Below are positions 1 through 8,780 of a stretch of DNA of 64,000 nucleotides, in pieces. How positions within the stretch are numbered: the stretch's first letter is position 1; each line of letters starts with the position of its first letter. The position numbers and the translations under genes are program-made. Source of the stretch: CAZDQL01 sp964507325 (GTDB taxonomy: Bacteria; Planctomycetota; UBA1135; GCA-002686595); the NCBI GenBank assembly GCA_964507325.1, contig CAZDQL010000028.1:3240-67239 (forward strand), written 5' to 3'. A model generated the notes under the pieces. That model was not told the origin of the DNA, ran no database searches, and saw nothing but the letters and a program-made list of their open reading frames with translations.

Positions 1-127
1 TGCGCGCGACGCGTTGACGGATCGGTGACAAGCGGCGCATCTCGCGGTGACAAGGTGCGCGCGGCCCGGTCGTACAACCCGCCGCTAGGCCAAGGGGGCC
101 GAAGCCATCCCCGAGGGAGAAGGAACG

Positions 128-2983
128 ATGGAACACCGACCGAAGACCTACCGACCGATCGCAAGCCTCTTCTGCGCCGGCCTCTTGGTGGCCTCCGCCG
201 CGGCTCAGGAGCAGGAGCTCACGCTGCGGGAGGTGCGCGGAGCCCTGGCCGAGATCGAGCTCTCGGTGGTCGCCCACCGGGAGCTCGATGCCGCGGACGA
301 GCGGCTGGGGGAGCTGCGCCAGCAGCTCGCGCAGCAACTCGCCGCGGATTCCGACTCCGCGGAGCTCCGGGAGGCGGGGGTGCTCGTCCTCCTGGCCCAG
401 GTGGAGCTGGAGCTGGCCCGCGGACGGGTCGAAGAGGCCTGGAAGGCCTTCCCCGAGCCGCCTGAAGGTGCAGGACCGGCCGACCCCGAGCGGATCCCGA
501 TCGAGGGGCTGGGCGTGATCGTCCCCGATCCGCGGGTCGTCGAAATGAAGCGCTACGTCGCTGCGCGGCGAGAGGGGGCAGCGGGGAGCGCACCAGAAGG
601 CGAGGCCCTGATCGGGCTGCCCCTGGCGAGGGACGAAGTGGAGGAGGCGGTGCGAGATGCCCTCAGGACCGGCAACTCCTCCTTCATCCTGCAGCTCGGT
701 GAACGCGCCGCCCCCACTCTGGCGGCCGTGGTCGAGGAGAAACTCGACGTCTTCCCCTCCAAGAAGGGAGCCTTGTGCCTGCTCGCTCAGGTGCATCCGG
801 CAACCGCCGAGAAGGTCATCGCGCGCAACCTCGGCAAGGGCGGCTTCTTCTGGAAGAAGCGCGTCCTCCACGCCTTCAACTGGGTCCTTCCCGGCAGCGT
901 CACCTGGGACGCGAGTTCCGGCCTACCCGCGACTTGCCGCTTGCCCGGATTGATCGAAGCCCTCGAGGTGCTGGTCGAGGACGAGGAGGTTGGTAACGAG
1001 GCCCTCATTCCGCTCTCCTGGGTCGCGTCGAAGCAGGCCTTGACGCCCGAGCTCCAGGCCTCACTCGCACGCGCCCTGGTCGCCGAGGAGCCGGAGCGAC
1101 GCGCCGCGGCTGTGGCGCTGCTCCCCGAACACCGCCCCAGCAAGAACCTCGTTCCGGTGCTCGAGGCCGTTCTGACCGCGGAAGATGCGGACCTGCGCGC
1201 ACGCGCGGCGCAGCTCCTCTGCGAGTTTCCCGCCTGGAACGACGCCTTGGCGGCTCAGGTAGACGATCCCGATTTCCGGGTGAGGGCGAGCGTGGCGCAG
1301 TTGGCGGACAGGCACGCCAGGAACGCGTCCTCGGGATCCTGGGAGCTCCTGCGGAGGCTCTTCGGGGACACGTCCCTGGAGGTTCGTCAAAGGGCCCTGC
1401 TGGGCGCCGAGGGGCTCCCCGTGAAGCAGGTCGTCAGCACCGATGGGCGTGGCAGAACGTGGACCAGCAAGCGGTTCGTCAGACCGCTGCCCCTTGAGGA
1501 TCTCCTGCCCTTGACGAAGGATCCGGAGATCAGGGTCCGCCGCGGGGTTCTCGAGCTGGCGGTTCGCTCGCCCTTCGACCAGGCCCTCGCGCTGTTCGAA
1601 GCACTGGCCACGGACAGCACCCTCGAGGTCCTGGGCGACCTCGAAGGTGCGATCGGGAACTTCCCCACTCACGAGCGGCCCCTCGGAATGCTGCGCGTGC
1701 TCCAGGTGTTCTACGACAACCCTCACTACCCCTTCGAGAGATCCAACCGGTGGTTCCAGCGGGGGATCGAAGAGATCCGTGGCCACGAGGCCAGTGCCGA
1801 GGAATGCGCGCGTTGGGCAGCGGAGAAGGGTGGATTCGCCCTCCAGTTCCTGTTGTCCCACGGCGTGGGTCCCGTGGCGCACCGCGTCTCGCCGGAGACC
1901 CTGCGTTCCGTGCTGCTGGTGGCGGACCGACAGTTGGACCGCACGGCGGTCTTCGGTGATCACTTCACCGCAGGGAAGATGTCCGAGGGCCATCTCCGCA
2001 TGCTGCGCGCGCTGGCGGGCGAGCCCTCCGCTTCCGCGCAGCTGCGCGCCTATGCCGCCTTGGCGGTGGCGCGGCAGAGTGAGGGCGACGTGCCCACGGC
2101 TGCTCTGCTCGACGCCCTGCGCGACCCAGCGTTGAAAGGCCGGGACTGGGACGAAGTGATCGACTCCCTCTCCGACTGTGTGCGAAACCTCCCGCGCGCC
2201 AAGCGGAACACCGTAGTCGCCGCGGTCGTCGCCGACGAGGGCACCTCGGGAGTGTTCGCGAACCACATCGCCGGCAATGTCGACTACTCCGCGCCTGGGG
2301 CAACTGCCCTGGCCGATGCGGTGCTTGGGCGCTGGTGCTCGAAAGATGCCGACCAGGATGGGGAGAGGGCTGTGCGGCGGCTCCTGCAGGCGATGGCGTT
2401 GCAGCCCCGTGTGCGTGACACAGCGGTCTTGCGTGACTTGATAGCGACCGCCCATCCCGACTGGGCTCCCCACGCAGTCGAGACGGTGGGGAAACTGCGC
2501 GATGCCTCCTTCCTGCCTCTCCTGGCGAAGGTGGTCCGCGAGCAGCGTGGCACCGCCCAGTGGAACGTCGCGGTGACGAAGGCTCTCCCCGGGCTCTTCA
2601 CCGACGAGGCCGCCGAGCTGCTCCTGGAAGCCGCGGCCCTCGCGGACGACCCGGAGACGCGCAAGCACTGCCTCGCCTCCCTGGAGGAGATGCGCAAGTA
2701 CTTCCTGGCGCGTGACTACTGGGCGCGCCGCAAGACCCTCGAGGCCTCGCGGGAGGAGGCGGTGGAGGAGCTCGTCGCGATGCTCGACGACTCCACCCCG
2801 GCGGTCCGCGCCCAGGCCGCAGCGGGGCTCGCCACCTTTGACGCCATCGAGGCGATCCCGGCGCTGATCCGGCTCCTCAAGGACCCCGACGCGTCGGTCG
2901 CCAAGGCGGCCAGCCAGGCGCTGGTACGGTTGAACCGGGCTCGCGAAGCCGAGACGGGGGAATCCCAGGGAGAGGGCGAATAG
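128..2983 (+). CDS. Exported HEAT-repeat protein
   Basis: A 951-residue protein beginning with a signal peptide (basic start, hydrophobic residues about 12-25, Ala-Ala-Ala-Gln cleavage region). The rest is mostly alpha-helical. Its last ~60 residues form a clear HEAT/PBS-lyase repeat (SREEAVEELVAMLDDSTPAV..., then ALIRLLKDPDASVAKAA), and similar units recur from about residue 330. HEAT solenoids bind proteins; no catalytic motif is visible. The ATG is preceded by GAGGGAGAAGGAACG, a good ribosome-binding site. It is followed by a strong hairpin terminator and stands alone as a transcription unit. The role is unknown; large secreted HEAT proteins are common in Planctomycetota. The first 127 bases of the window hold no gene that I can see. 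Confidence 0.85.
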   Translation: MEHRPKTYRPIASLFCAGLLVASAAAQEQELTLREVRGALAEIELSVVAHRELDAADERLGELRQQLAQQLAADSDSAELREAGVLVLLAQVELELARGRVEEAWKAFPEPPEGAGPADPERIPIEGLGVIVPDPRVVEMKRYVAARREGAAGSAPEGEALIGLPLARDEVEEAVRDALRTGNSSFILQLGERAAPTLAAVVEEKLDVFPSKKGALCLLAQVHPATAEKVIARNLGKGGFFWKKRVLHAFNWVLPGSVTWDASSGLPATCRLPGLIEALEVLVEDEEVGNEALIPLSWVASKQALTPELQASLARALVAEEPERRAAAVALLPEHRPSKNLVPVLEAVLTAEDADLRARAAQLLCEFPAWNDALAAQVDDPDFRVRASVAQLADRHARNASSGSWELLRRLFGDTSLEVRQRALLGAEGLPVKQVVSTDGRGRTWTSKRFVRPLPLEDLLPLTKDPEIRVRRGVLELAVRSPFDQALALFEALATDSTLEVLGDLEGAIGNFPTHERPLGMLRVLQVFYDNPHYPFERSNRWFQRGIEEIRGHEASAEECARWAAEKGGFALQFLLSHGVGPVAHRVSPETLRSVLLVADRQLDRTAVFGDHFTAGKMSEGHLRMLRALAGEPSASAQLRAYAALAVARQSEGDVPTAALLDALRDPALKGRDWDEVIDSLSDCVRNLPRAKRNTVVAAVVADEGTSGVFANHIAGNVDYSAPGATALADAVLGRWCSKDADQDGERAVRRLLQAMALQPRVRDTAVLRDLIATAHPDWAPHAVETVGKLRDASFLPLLAKVVREQRGTAQWNVAVTKALPGLFTDEAAELLLEAAALADDPETRKHCLASLEEMRKYFLARDYWARRKTLEASREEAVEELVAMLDDSTPAVRAQAAAGLATFDAIEAIPALIRLLKDPDASVAKAASQALVRLNRAREAETGESQGEGE

Positions 2984-3002
2984 CCGTCCCGGGACCACGA
3001 AA

Positions 3003-3038
3003 GCGCCCGCACGCCACCTTCCCGGGGCGTGCGGGCGC
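3003..3038 (+). terminator. Hairpin terminator after the HEAT-repeat gene
   Basis: A perfect 13-bp GC-rich stem (3003-3015 with 3026-3038) with a 10-nt loop lies 20 nt past the stop codon and is followed by GTTCTT. The T tract is weak, as is usual in high-G+C genomes. Confidence 0.7.
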
Positions 3039-3097
3039 GTTCTTGGGTGGTGAGGCGACCCTTACGAAAAGCTCGCACAAAGGGGACTTGCGCCCCA

Positions 3098-3125
3098 ACT
3101 ACCTCGGTAGTATTACCCCGGTAGT
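3098..3125 (+). promoter_or_regulatory. Tandem palindromic operator upstream of the BlaI-like repressor
   Basis: Two 14-bp palindromes abut: ACTACCTCGGTAGT (3098-3111, perfect) and ATTACCCCGGTAGT (3112-3125, one mismatched pair). They end 28 bp before the repressor start codon. BlaI/MecI family repressors bind dyads with a TAC...GTA core, which both units carry (TACC...GGTA). I infer an autoregulatory operator; the 14-bp period would put two dimers on adjacent faces. Confidence 0.65.
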
Positions 3126-3153
3126 CGATCCCGACCGAGCCCACTGCGACCCC

Positions 3154-3540
3154 ATGCCGAACCGCAAATCCCTCGGAGACCTCCAGCTCGCGATCCTGCG
3201 CATCCTGTGGGAAGAGTCCGAGGCGACCGTGGCCCAGGTCCACCGCGCCCTGCACCCGGAGCGCGGCCTGGCCCTCACCACCATCGCCACGATGCTCTCC
3301 AAGATGGAGAAGCGCGACCTCGTCGCCCACCGCCGCGAGGGACGCCTCTTCGTCTACCGGCCGCTGGTCACCGAGACCGAGGTCCACCGCTCGATGGTGG
3401 GCGACCTGACCGAGCGCCTCTTCGAGGGGCGCACCTCGGCCCTGGTCAACCACCTGCTCACCGAGCAGGAGATCGACCCCGACGAGCTCGACGCCATCCG
3501 CCGCCTGCTCGAGGCGCGCACGAGGGAGGAGCGCCGGTGA
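3154..3540 (+). CDS. BlaI/MecI/CopY family transcriptional repressor
   Basis: A 128-residue winged-helix regulator. The N-terminal half matches the family: LGDLQLAILRILWE, a VAQVHRAL segment and the recognition region LALTTIATMLSKMEKRDLV, followed by a wing and a C-terminal dimerisation helix region. The ATG at 3154 is chosen because it starts directly at the family N-terminus and lies just downstream of the palindromic operator; an upstream in-frame start would run through the operator. Its last bases overlap the next gene (GTGA), so the two are translationally coupled, as with blaI-blaR1. Family knowledge says the partner protease or a downstream signal inactivates the repressor. The inducing signal cannot be read from the sequence. 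Confidence 0.9.
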   Translation: MPNRKSLGDLQLAILRILWEESEATVAQVHRALHPERGLALTTIATMLSKMEKRDLVAHRREGRLFVYRPLVTETEVHRSMVGDLTERLFEGRTSALVNHLLTEQEIDPDELDAIRRLLEARTREERR

Positions 3541-4850
3541 GCTCCATTCAACTCACCGCCCTGGCCTGGCTCCTGACCTACGCGCTGCACAGCACCCTGC
3601 TCCTGGCGGCGGTCTGGCTCGTCGCGCGCTGGCTGCGATCGGCGCGGGTGCGTGAGCTGCTCTGGCGCACGGCGCTCTTCGGCGCCCTCGCGAGCGCCAC
3701 GGTGCAGGTCCTGCTCCTCCCGCGCTGGTCGAGCGCGCGTTGGGTGCTCGAGCCGGCGCCGGTGGCGCAGGAGCTCGACGCCGTCGCGTCGGAGCCCGCG
3801 GAATGGTTGGCGGCCCCCCCACCCTCGGAGGAGGAGGCGGCCCTGCTCGCGACCGCCCCGGCGCAGCCGTGGATCGACTGGTCCCAGCTCGGCTGGGCAC
3901 TGGGCGGCGTCGCGCTGCTCGCCTCCATCGTCGCAGGCGCGCGCGGTCTGGCATTCCACTTCACCCGACGCCGGCCGGTGCGCGAGGACCCCATGTTGAC
4001 GATCCTCGCCGACCTCTGTGCGCGGACCGGAGTACGCCGCGGGGTGCGGCTGACCGTCTCGCCTCGGTTGCGCACCCCGGTGGCGTTGGGGCTGTTCCGG
4101 CCGGAGATCTGCGTCCCGCCCCGCGCCCTGCACCAGCTCTCCCGCCGCTCCGCGGAGGCGATGCTGGCCCACGAGCTGGCCCACCTGGCGCGCTTCGATC
4201 CCCTCTGGCACGCGCTGGCTCGCCTGGTCCGAACCGTCTTCTTCTTCCAGCCCCTCAACCGACTCGCCTGCCGACGGCTGAACGCCTGCGCAGAGTTCCT
4301 CTGTGACGAGTGGGCGGTGGCGCGCACCGGCGATCGCCTCGGACTGGCGCGCTGCTTGAGCGAGGTCGCGGACTGGCTGGTGGGCGCGCGGCGGGCCGCC
4401 CCCGTCTGCCCCATGGCGGACCTGCACTCGCCCCTGGGAGCGCGCATCGAGCGCATCCTGGACGAGGAGCGCAGGAGCGAGCCCCGCGGCGCCGGCCTGC
4501 TGCCGATCGGCGTGGCGCTGCTCGCAGCCACCGTGGTGCTGGCGCCCGGGTTCGCCGCTCCCCGCGCGGAGGAGCCAGAGGCGCCCCCGCCCACGGCGTC
4601 GACCGAGGATCGGATCGGCGCCCTCTGGGCGGGCGTGGAGCGCCAGTGGGCGGCGCTCGAGGAGGAGTTCGACAGGATCCAGGCCATCGCCGAGGAGCGC
4701 GAGCTCGCGCCCGCGACGCGTGAACGGCTACTGCGGACGCAGGAGCGTCTGCGCAACTTCGAGACCAGGAAGGACGTGGTCGGAGCGCTGCTCGCCCGGT
4801 GGCAGGCGCGTCTCGAGGACCGCACCGCAACCCCCACGAGGACCCCGTGA
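3537..4850 (+). CDS. M56 family membrane metalloprotease (BlaR1-like)
   Basis: The 437-residue product starts at the GTG overlapping the repressor stop (GTGA). Hydrophobic segments lie near residues 7-30 and 40-60, with another around 115-135. The zinc-protease motif HELAH sits at residues 212-216 within MLAHELAHLARFD, and a downstream CDEWAVA segment matches the M56 pattern that supplies the third ligand. After a last membrane segment near residue 325 the C-terminus is a short charged, probably helical tail, not the penicillin-binding sensor of BlaR1. It is therefore a BlaR1-like signalling protease lacking a beta-lactam sensor. It most likely senses envelope stress and relieves repression by the upstream BlaI-like protein. 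Confidence 0.85.
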   Translation: MSSIQLTALAWLLTYALHSTLLLAAVWLVARWLRSARVRELLWRTALFGALASATVQVLLLPRWSSARWVLEPAPVAQELDAVASEPAEWLAAPPPSEEEAALLATAPAQPWIDWSQLGWALGGVALLASIVAGARGLAFHFTRRRPVREDPMLTILADLCARTGVRRGVRLTVSPRLRTPVALGLFRPEICVPPRALHQLSRRSAEAMLAHELAHLARFDPLWHALARLVRTVFFFQPLNRLACRRLNACAEFLCDEWAVARTGDRLGLARCLSEVADWLVGARRAAPVCPMADLHSPLGARIERILDEERRSEPRGAGLLPIGVALLAATVVLAPGFAAPRAEEPEAPPPTASTEDRIGALWAGVERQWAALEEEFDRIQAIAEERELAPATRERLLRTQERLRNFETRKDVVGALLARWQARLEDRTATPTRTP

Positions 4851-6331
4851 TGTTGAAGAGCACCATTTCCCTCGGCGTCGTGCTGGCCGCCATGGCGAGC
4901 CCCGCCGCAACCCGGCTCCTCGATGAGGACCACGAACCGCTCCCGGCCGTGCAGGACGAGGAGTGCCTCGAGAAGGAGGAGGCGGCGCTGCGAGCGGAGC
5001 TGCGCGAGCTGCAGGAGGCGTTGAAGGAGATCGAGCGCAAGGGGCTCGAGCTCACGCGCGATCTCACCCTCCCCGGCAAGGAGAACCTCGAGGACTGGGT
5101 GCGGGCCGCGACGGTGGAAGTCGACGAGGATGTCTACAAGCGAGCCGCCTCTCGCTACGAGGACGCCAAGGCGCAGTACCGAGCCCAGACGAAGGCGCTC
5201 GGGGAGGAGGCCGAAACGAAGAGGAGGCGCGCCTACGACAGAGCGCGGGTGTACGCCGAGGCGGAGATGGAGCGGGCACTCGTAGCGGCTGAGAAGGCGC
5301 GATCCTCCGCGCTGGCCGAGAGGTCGCGGGCGGCCCAAGAGATCGAGCGCGCCAAGCGCGAGATTACCGCCGCTGCGGAGGCCTTCGACCGGGCCCGCGA
5401 GAGGGAGGCGCGGCGGGAGCGCGCCAGCAGGGCACAGAGGGCTCCCCGGGCCCCCAGGGCTCCGCAGGCACCCAAGGCACCCAGAGCGCCCAAGGCACCC
5501 AAGGCGCCGAAGGTCCCCACGGCTGTCAAGGCCCCGAGGGCCGAGGTACCCGCCTCCGGCGTCACGATCATCGTGGAGCAGGGCGACGTGTACGTGAACG
5601 CGGCCGGTGACAGCCCCCTCCGCATCTACGAGCGCGCGAAGCGAGCCGCCCCGTCCGCCACGCCGCGCAGGGCCCGTCTCCCCGAACGCCGCCCCGCCGA
5701 CGTGCTCTTCTTGGAGAAGCTCGAGGAGAAGCTCCCGGACCGGGACCTGTGGCTGCTCGAACGTCCGCCGGCCCCGCCCGAGGCGCCCGAGGCGCTCGAG
5801 GCGCTCGAGGAGCTCGAGGAGCTCGAGGCGCTCGAGGAGCTCGAGGCGCTCGAGGAGCTTGAGGCGCTCGAGGAGCTCGAGGAGCTCATCGAGGCGGAGG
5901 AACCTTGCAGCGTCACCTGGCACGGGGGCAACTGGGTTCCCGCCGGTGACGCAAAGGCCCCCAACATGGGTTGGGTCGCGATGGACGGAAACGGTTGGAC
6001 CACCTGGACCGCGCCCGTGCCCGCGGAAGAGTGCGAGGAGGCGCAACCGGACTACATCTTCTCGCACTCGGGCGCCTGGACACCGTCTACGACCAACGCC
6101 CACCCTGGGGTGGCCTGGAGTTCGGTGCCGGGAGAAGAGTGGGTCGCCTATACGCCGCCGAGCGGGCTGGCTTGGGCCATGGCCCAGGACGAGGAGGAGC
6201 CCTCCTCCGAGGAAGGGGACCTGCTGAGGATCCTCACCCTGCTCGAAGAGCTGAGCTCTGAGATGGCAGCCCTGCGGGAAGACGTCCGAGGCCTGGGGAC
6301 GGAGGTCGCGGGCGACTCCTGGGAGCACTGA
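4850..6331 (+). CDS. Exported coiled-coil, low-complexity protein of the BlaI/M56 operon
   Basis: A 493-residue protein whose ATG overlaps the protease stop (TGATG), so it is co-translated with the two regulators. It has a signal-like N-terminus (MLKSTISLGVVLAAMASPAA). A long charged coiled coil follows at about 40-190, with many Ala/Arg/Glu residues. Next comes an Ala-Pro-Lys/Arg repeat at about 197-222 and a Glu-Leu-Glu-Ala-Leu repeat at about 313-348. A C-terminal part holds several Trp-rich motifs (CSVTWHGGNW, MGWVAMDGNGW, HPGVAWSSVPGEEW). I do not recognise the family. Proteins with Ala-Pro repeats beside BlaR1-like proteases occur in Planctomycetota. It could be the structural or sensory output of the operon. 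Confidence 0.75.
   Translation: MLKSTISLGVVLAAMASPAATRLLDEDHEPLPAVQDEECLEKEEAALRAELRELQEALKEIERKGLELTRDLTLPGKENLEDWVRAATVEVDEDVYKRAASRYEDAKAQYRAQTKALGEEAETKRRRAYDRARVYAEAEMERALVAAEKARSSALAERSRAAQEIERAKREITAAAEAFDRAREREARRERASRAQRAPRAPRAPQAPKAPRAPKAPKAPKVPTAVKAPRAEVPASGVTIIVEQGDVYVNAAGDSPLRIYERAKRAAPSATPRRARLPERRPADVLFLEKLEEKLPDRDLWLLERPPAPPEAPEALEALEELEELEALEELEALEELEALEELEELIEAEEPCSVTWHGGNWVPAGDAKAPNMGWVAMDGNGWTTWTAPVPAEECEEAQPDYIFSHSGAWTPSTTNAHPGVAWSSVPGEEWVAYTPPSGLAWAMAQDEEEPSSEEGDLLRILTLLEELSSEMAALREDVRGLGTEVAGDSWEH
5440..5517 (+). repeat. Ala-Pro-Lys/Arg coding tandem repeat
   Basis: Nine-base units reading Ala-Pro-(Lys/Arg/Gln) repeat about nine times. At the DNA level they vary between GCACCCAAG, GCGCCCAAG and related forms. 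It probably forms an extended, positively charged linker. Confidence 0.75.
5788..5888 (+). repeat. GAGGCGCTCGAGGAGCTC tandem repeat encoding Glu-Leu/Ala-Leu helices
   Basis: Imperfect tandem copies of GAGGCGCTC and GAGGAGCTC alternate for about 100 bp. They encode an acidic Glu-Ala-Leu-Glu-Glu-Leu helix. The unit is prone to slippage, so copy number may vary between strains or assemblies. Confidence 0.75.
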
Positions 6332-6372
6332 GCCCACCCCGGAGGGAGGGCCCAGCGCCCCCAACCCTGCTG

Positions 6373-6378
6373 TATCCT
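6373..6378 (+). promoter_or_regulatory. Possible -10 element of the transketolase-like gene
   Basis: TATCCT lies 40 nt before the ATG, preceded by CTG. It belongs to a set of similar TANNNT elements found before many starts in this window. No convincing -35 is visible. Confidence 0.35.
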
Positions 6379-6417
6379 GGGCGGCCGTTTCTGCTTCCCC
6401 AAACCCGCCGCCCAGCG

Positions 6418-8763
6418 ATGCCCAGCTCCCTTACTGCAACCAGGCCCTCCCTCGACGATCTCGCCAAGAACTTCGCCCACTGGGAGAAGACCGGCGACCT
6501 GATCGACCAGTGCATCGACCTGATGCTCAACCTGCGCCAGAGCGGCCACCCCGGCGGCTCGCGCTCGAAGGTGCCGATGCTGGTCGCCTCGACCCTCTTC
6601 GGCGGGATGCGTTGGGACATCCGTCGTCCCGAGCATCCCTTCGGGGATCGCTTCGTCCTGGCCGCCGGGCACGCCAATCCCGCCGTGTACGCGATGTTGG
6701 CGGTCTACAACGAGGCGCTGCGCATTCAGTACGAGCGCACCGGTGACGCGCGCTACCTGGTGCCGAAGGCCGAGGAGCGTCAGCTCACCTGGGAGGACCT
6801 CCTCTGGCTGCGCCACCGCGACAGCCTCCCCGGTCACGCCGAGATGGAGGGCAAGACCCTCTTCTTCAAGTTCAACACCGGCCCCTCCGGCCACGGCGGT
6901 CCCGCCGCCTTGGGGGAGGCGATGGCGCTCAAGCACGCCGGGATCGGCGCGCGCGTTTTCTCCCTGGAGGGTGAGGGCGGACACACCGCCGGGTGCTACC
7001 ACGAGGTGAAGAACTCCGCCTGGGGTCTGGGGCTCGACAACCTGATCTTCCTCCTCGACTGGAACGACTACGGGATCGACCCGCGCAGCTGCTCGAGCGT
7101 CACCTACGGCACGCCCAAGGGGTGGTTCGAGAGCTACGGCTGGCGTGTCTCCGGCGCCGAGGACGGGGCGAACTACGAGCAGCTGACGAGCGCCCTGATC
7201 GACGTCACCTGGCCCGAGGACACTGGAGGCCGGCCCGGCTGCATGTGGGCCAAGACCAAGAAGGGGCGCGGCTACTACCTCTACGACGCCGCCAGCCACG
7301 GCAAGGTCCACCCGCGCAACTCCGAGCCCTTCTGGCGCGCCCGCGAGGACTTCGCCCGCAAGTACGGCGTCGAGTTCGAGGGCGCGGGCGTCACCGACGA
7401 CCCGGGCGAGAAGGACTGCAGGGAGCAGACCAAGGGCTGGTTCCAGACCGTCTTCTCCGTCCTGCGCAACGACGAGGCGCTGGTGGAGTACCTGGCCAAC
7501 ACGCTGGTGGATCTGGGTGACTCCCTGCCCGCCACGATCGACAGCGCCAACGTGGACCCCGAGCGCAACCTGGCCGCCGACAACGACTGGCTGGCGGTCG
7601 AGCAGCTCCCGCAGGAGCTGTACTACGCCCCCGGGGAGAAGGCCGCCAACAAGGACGGCCTGGCGCGTTTCGGCGCCTGGCTCAATGCCAAGGCCCGCGA
7701 GCGCCAGGGGCGCCCGCAGGTGATCGCTTGCTCGGCGGACCTGGCCGATTCGACCTCGATCTCCGGCTTCGCGGGGGACTACGGGGACAGCCCGGGCTTC
7801 GGTTGGTACGAGCGCAAGGAGAACCCCGGCGGGGCGCTCCTGCCCCAGGAGATCACCGAGTTCGCCAACGCCGGCATCTGCGTCGGCATGGCGGCCACCA
7901 ACCTGCACCCCGATCCCGAGAACTCCTTCCTCGGCTACTGGGGCGCCTGCTCCACCTACGGCAGCTTCAGCTACCTGAAGTACGGGATGATGCGGCTCTT
8001 CAGCCAGCTCGCCCAGGACTGCCAGCTGAAGGTGGGCAAGGTGATCTGGATCGCGGGCCACTCCGGACCGGAGACCGCCGAGGACAGCCGCACCCACTTC
8101 GGGATCTTCTCCCCCGTGGTGACCCAGCTCTTCCCTGAAGGGCAGATCATCAACCTGCACCCCTGGGAGCCCAACGAAGTGGCGCCCGCCCTGGCGGCGG
8201 CCCTGGCGACCGACGTCCCGCTGATCGCCCTGCACCTGACCCGCCCGCCGGTCACCGTGCCGGACCGCGGGGCGCTCGGGGTTCCGAGCCACGAGGAGGC
8301 GGCGCGCGGCGCGTACGTGATCCGCGACTACGACCCCACCCGACCCAAGGAAGGGGTGCTGATCGTCCAGGGCACCAGCTCGACCGATTCGATCTTCGAG
8401 CTCTTGCCGCGCTTCCACTCCGGCGAGGCGCCCAACTGCAAGATCGTCGCGGCGATCTCCTACGAGCTCTTCAAGCGTCAGTCGCGGGAGTACATCGCGG
8501 GAGTGCTGCACAAGGCGGAGTGGATCGACTCGACCGTCATCTCCAACGGCTGTCGCATGGGCATGCACCCCTGGATCTCCTCCAAGGTGGCCGAGGAGTA
8601 CGCCATGACCAGCGACTGGGACGACCGCTGGCGCGGCGGCGGCTCCATCGCAGAGGTGCGCGCCGAGGGGCGCCTGGACCCCGACAGCCTGATGGAGGGC
8701 ATCCGCCGCTTCGCCTCCGAACGGGAGCAGCGCCTGGGGCGCTTGCAGCTCGTCGAGCCCTAG
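6418..8763 (+). CDS. Transketolase-like thiamine-diphosphate enzyme
   Basis: A 781-residue TPP enzyme. The N-terminal pyrophosphate domain carries NLRQSGHPGGSRSK near residue 40, LAAGHANPAVYAML near 82, FNTGPSGHGGPAALGEAMA near 150, and the metal-binding stretch EGEGGHTAGCYHE...NLIFLLDWNDYGID near 185-220. The pyrimidine domain (about 430-600) holds ACSADLADST and LLPQEITEFANAGICVGMAATN, the latter with the conserved activating Glu. A transketolase C-terminal domain follows. It is about 100 residues longer than classical transketolases and seems a divergent subfamily; a related TPP enzyme cannot be excluded. It is a cytosolic enzyme of the pentose phosphate pathway by family. rpiA and gmhA elsewhere in the window act on related sugar phosphates but are not linked in an operon. 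Confidence 0.85.
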   Translation: MPSSLTATRPSLDDLAKNFAHWEKTGDLIDQCIDLMLNLRQSGHPGGSRSKVPMLVASTLFGGMRWDIRRPEHPFGDRFVLAAGHANPAVYAMLAVYNEALRIQYERTGDARYLVPKAEERQLTWEDLLWLRHRDSLPGHAEMEGKTLFFKFNTGPSGHGGPAALGEAMALKHAGIGARVFSLEGEGGHTAGCYHEVKNSAWGLGLDNLIFLLDWNDYGIDPRSCSSVTYGTPKGWFESYGWRVSGAEDGANYEQLTSALIDVTWPEDTGGRPGCMWAKTKKGRGYYLYDAASHGKVHPRNSEPFWRAREDFARKYGVEFEGAGVTDDPGEKDCREQTKGWFQTVFSVLRNDEALVEYLANTLVDLGDSLPATIDSANVDPERNLAADNDWLAVEQLPQELYYAPGEKAANKDGLARFGAWLNAKARERQGRPQVIACSADLADSTSISGFAGDYGDSPGFGWYERKENPGGALLPQEITEFANAGICVGMAATNLHPDPENSFLGYWGACSTYGSFSYLKYGMMRLFSQLAQDCQLKVGKVIWIAGHSGPETAEDSRTHFGIFSPVVTQLFPEGQIINLHPWEPNEVAPALAAALATDVPLIALHLTRPPVTVPDRGALGVPSHEEAARGAYVIRDYDPTRPKEGVLIVQGTSSTDSIFELLPRFHSGEAPNCKIVAAISYELFKRQSREYIAGVLHKAEWIDSTVISNGCRMGMHPWISSKVAEEYAMTSDWDDRWRGGGSIAEVRAEGRLDPDSLMEGIRRFASEREQRLGRLQLVEP

Positions 8764-8780
8764 GCGCGCCTCAGCGCGCC
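8763..8780. terminator. Bidirectional hairpin between convergent genes
   Basis: GGCGCGC-CTCA-GCGCGCC is a perfect 7-bp stem with a 4-nt loop. It begins at the last base of the transketolase stop codon and covers the stop codon of the convergent prepilin-like gene. It would serve both strands. Confidence 0.55.

Noticed and set aside
1061..2998. Long minus-strand open frame (645 codons) opposite the HEAT gene
   Set aside because: Composition is typical of antisense frames in high-G+C genes, with no domain or start signal; the plus-strand gene has a signal peptide and ribosome-binding site.
3578..6364. 928-codon minus-strand open frame across the BlaI/M56 operon
   Set aside because: It runs opposite three well-supported, overlapping genes and shows low-complexity Arg/Leu/Ser content; it is a shadow of their codon bias and repeats.
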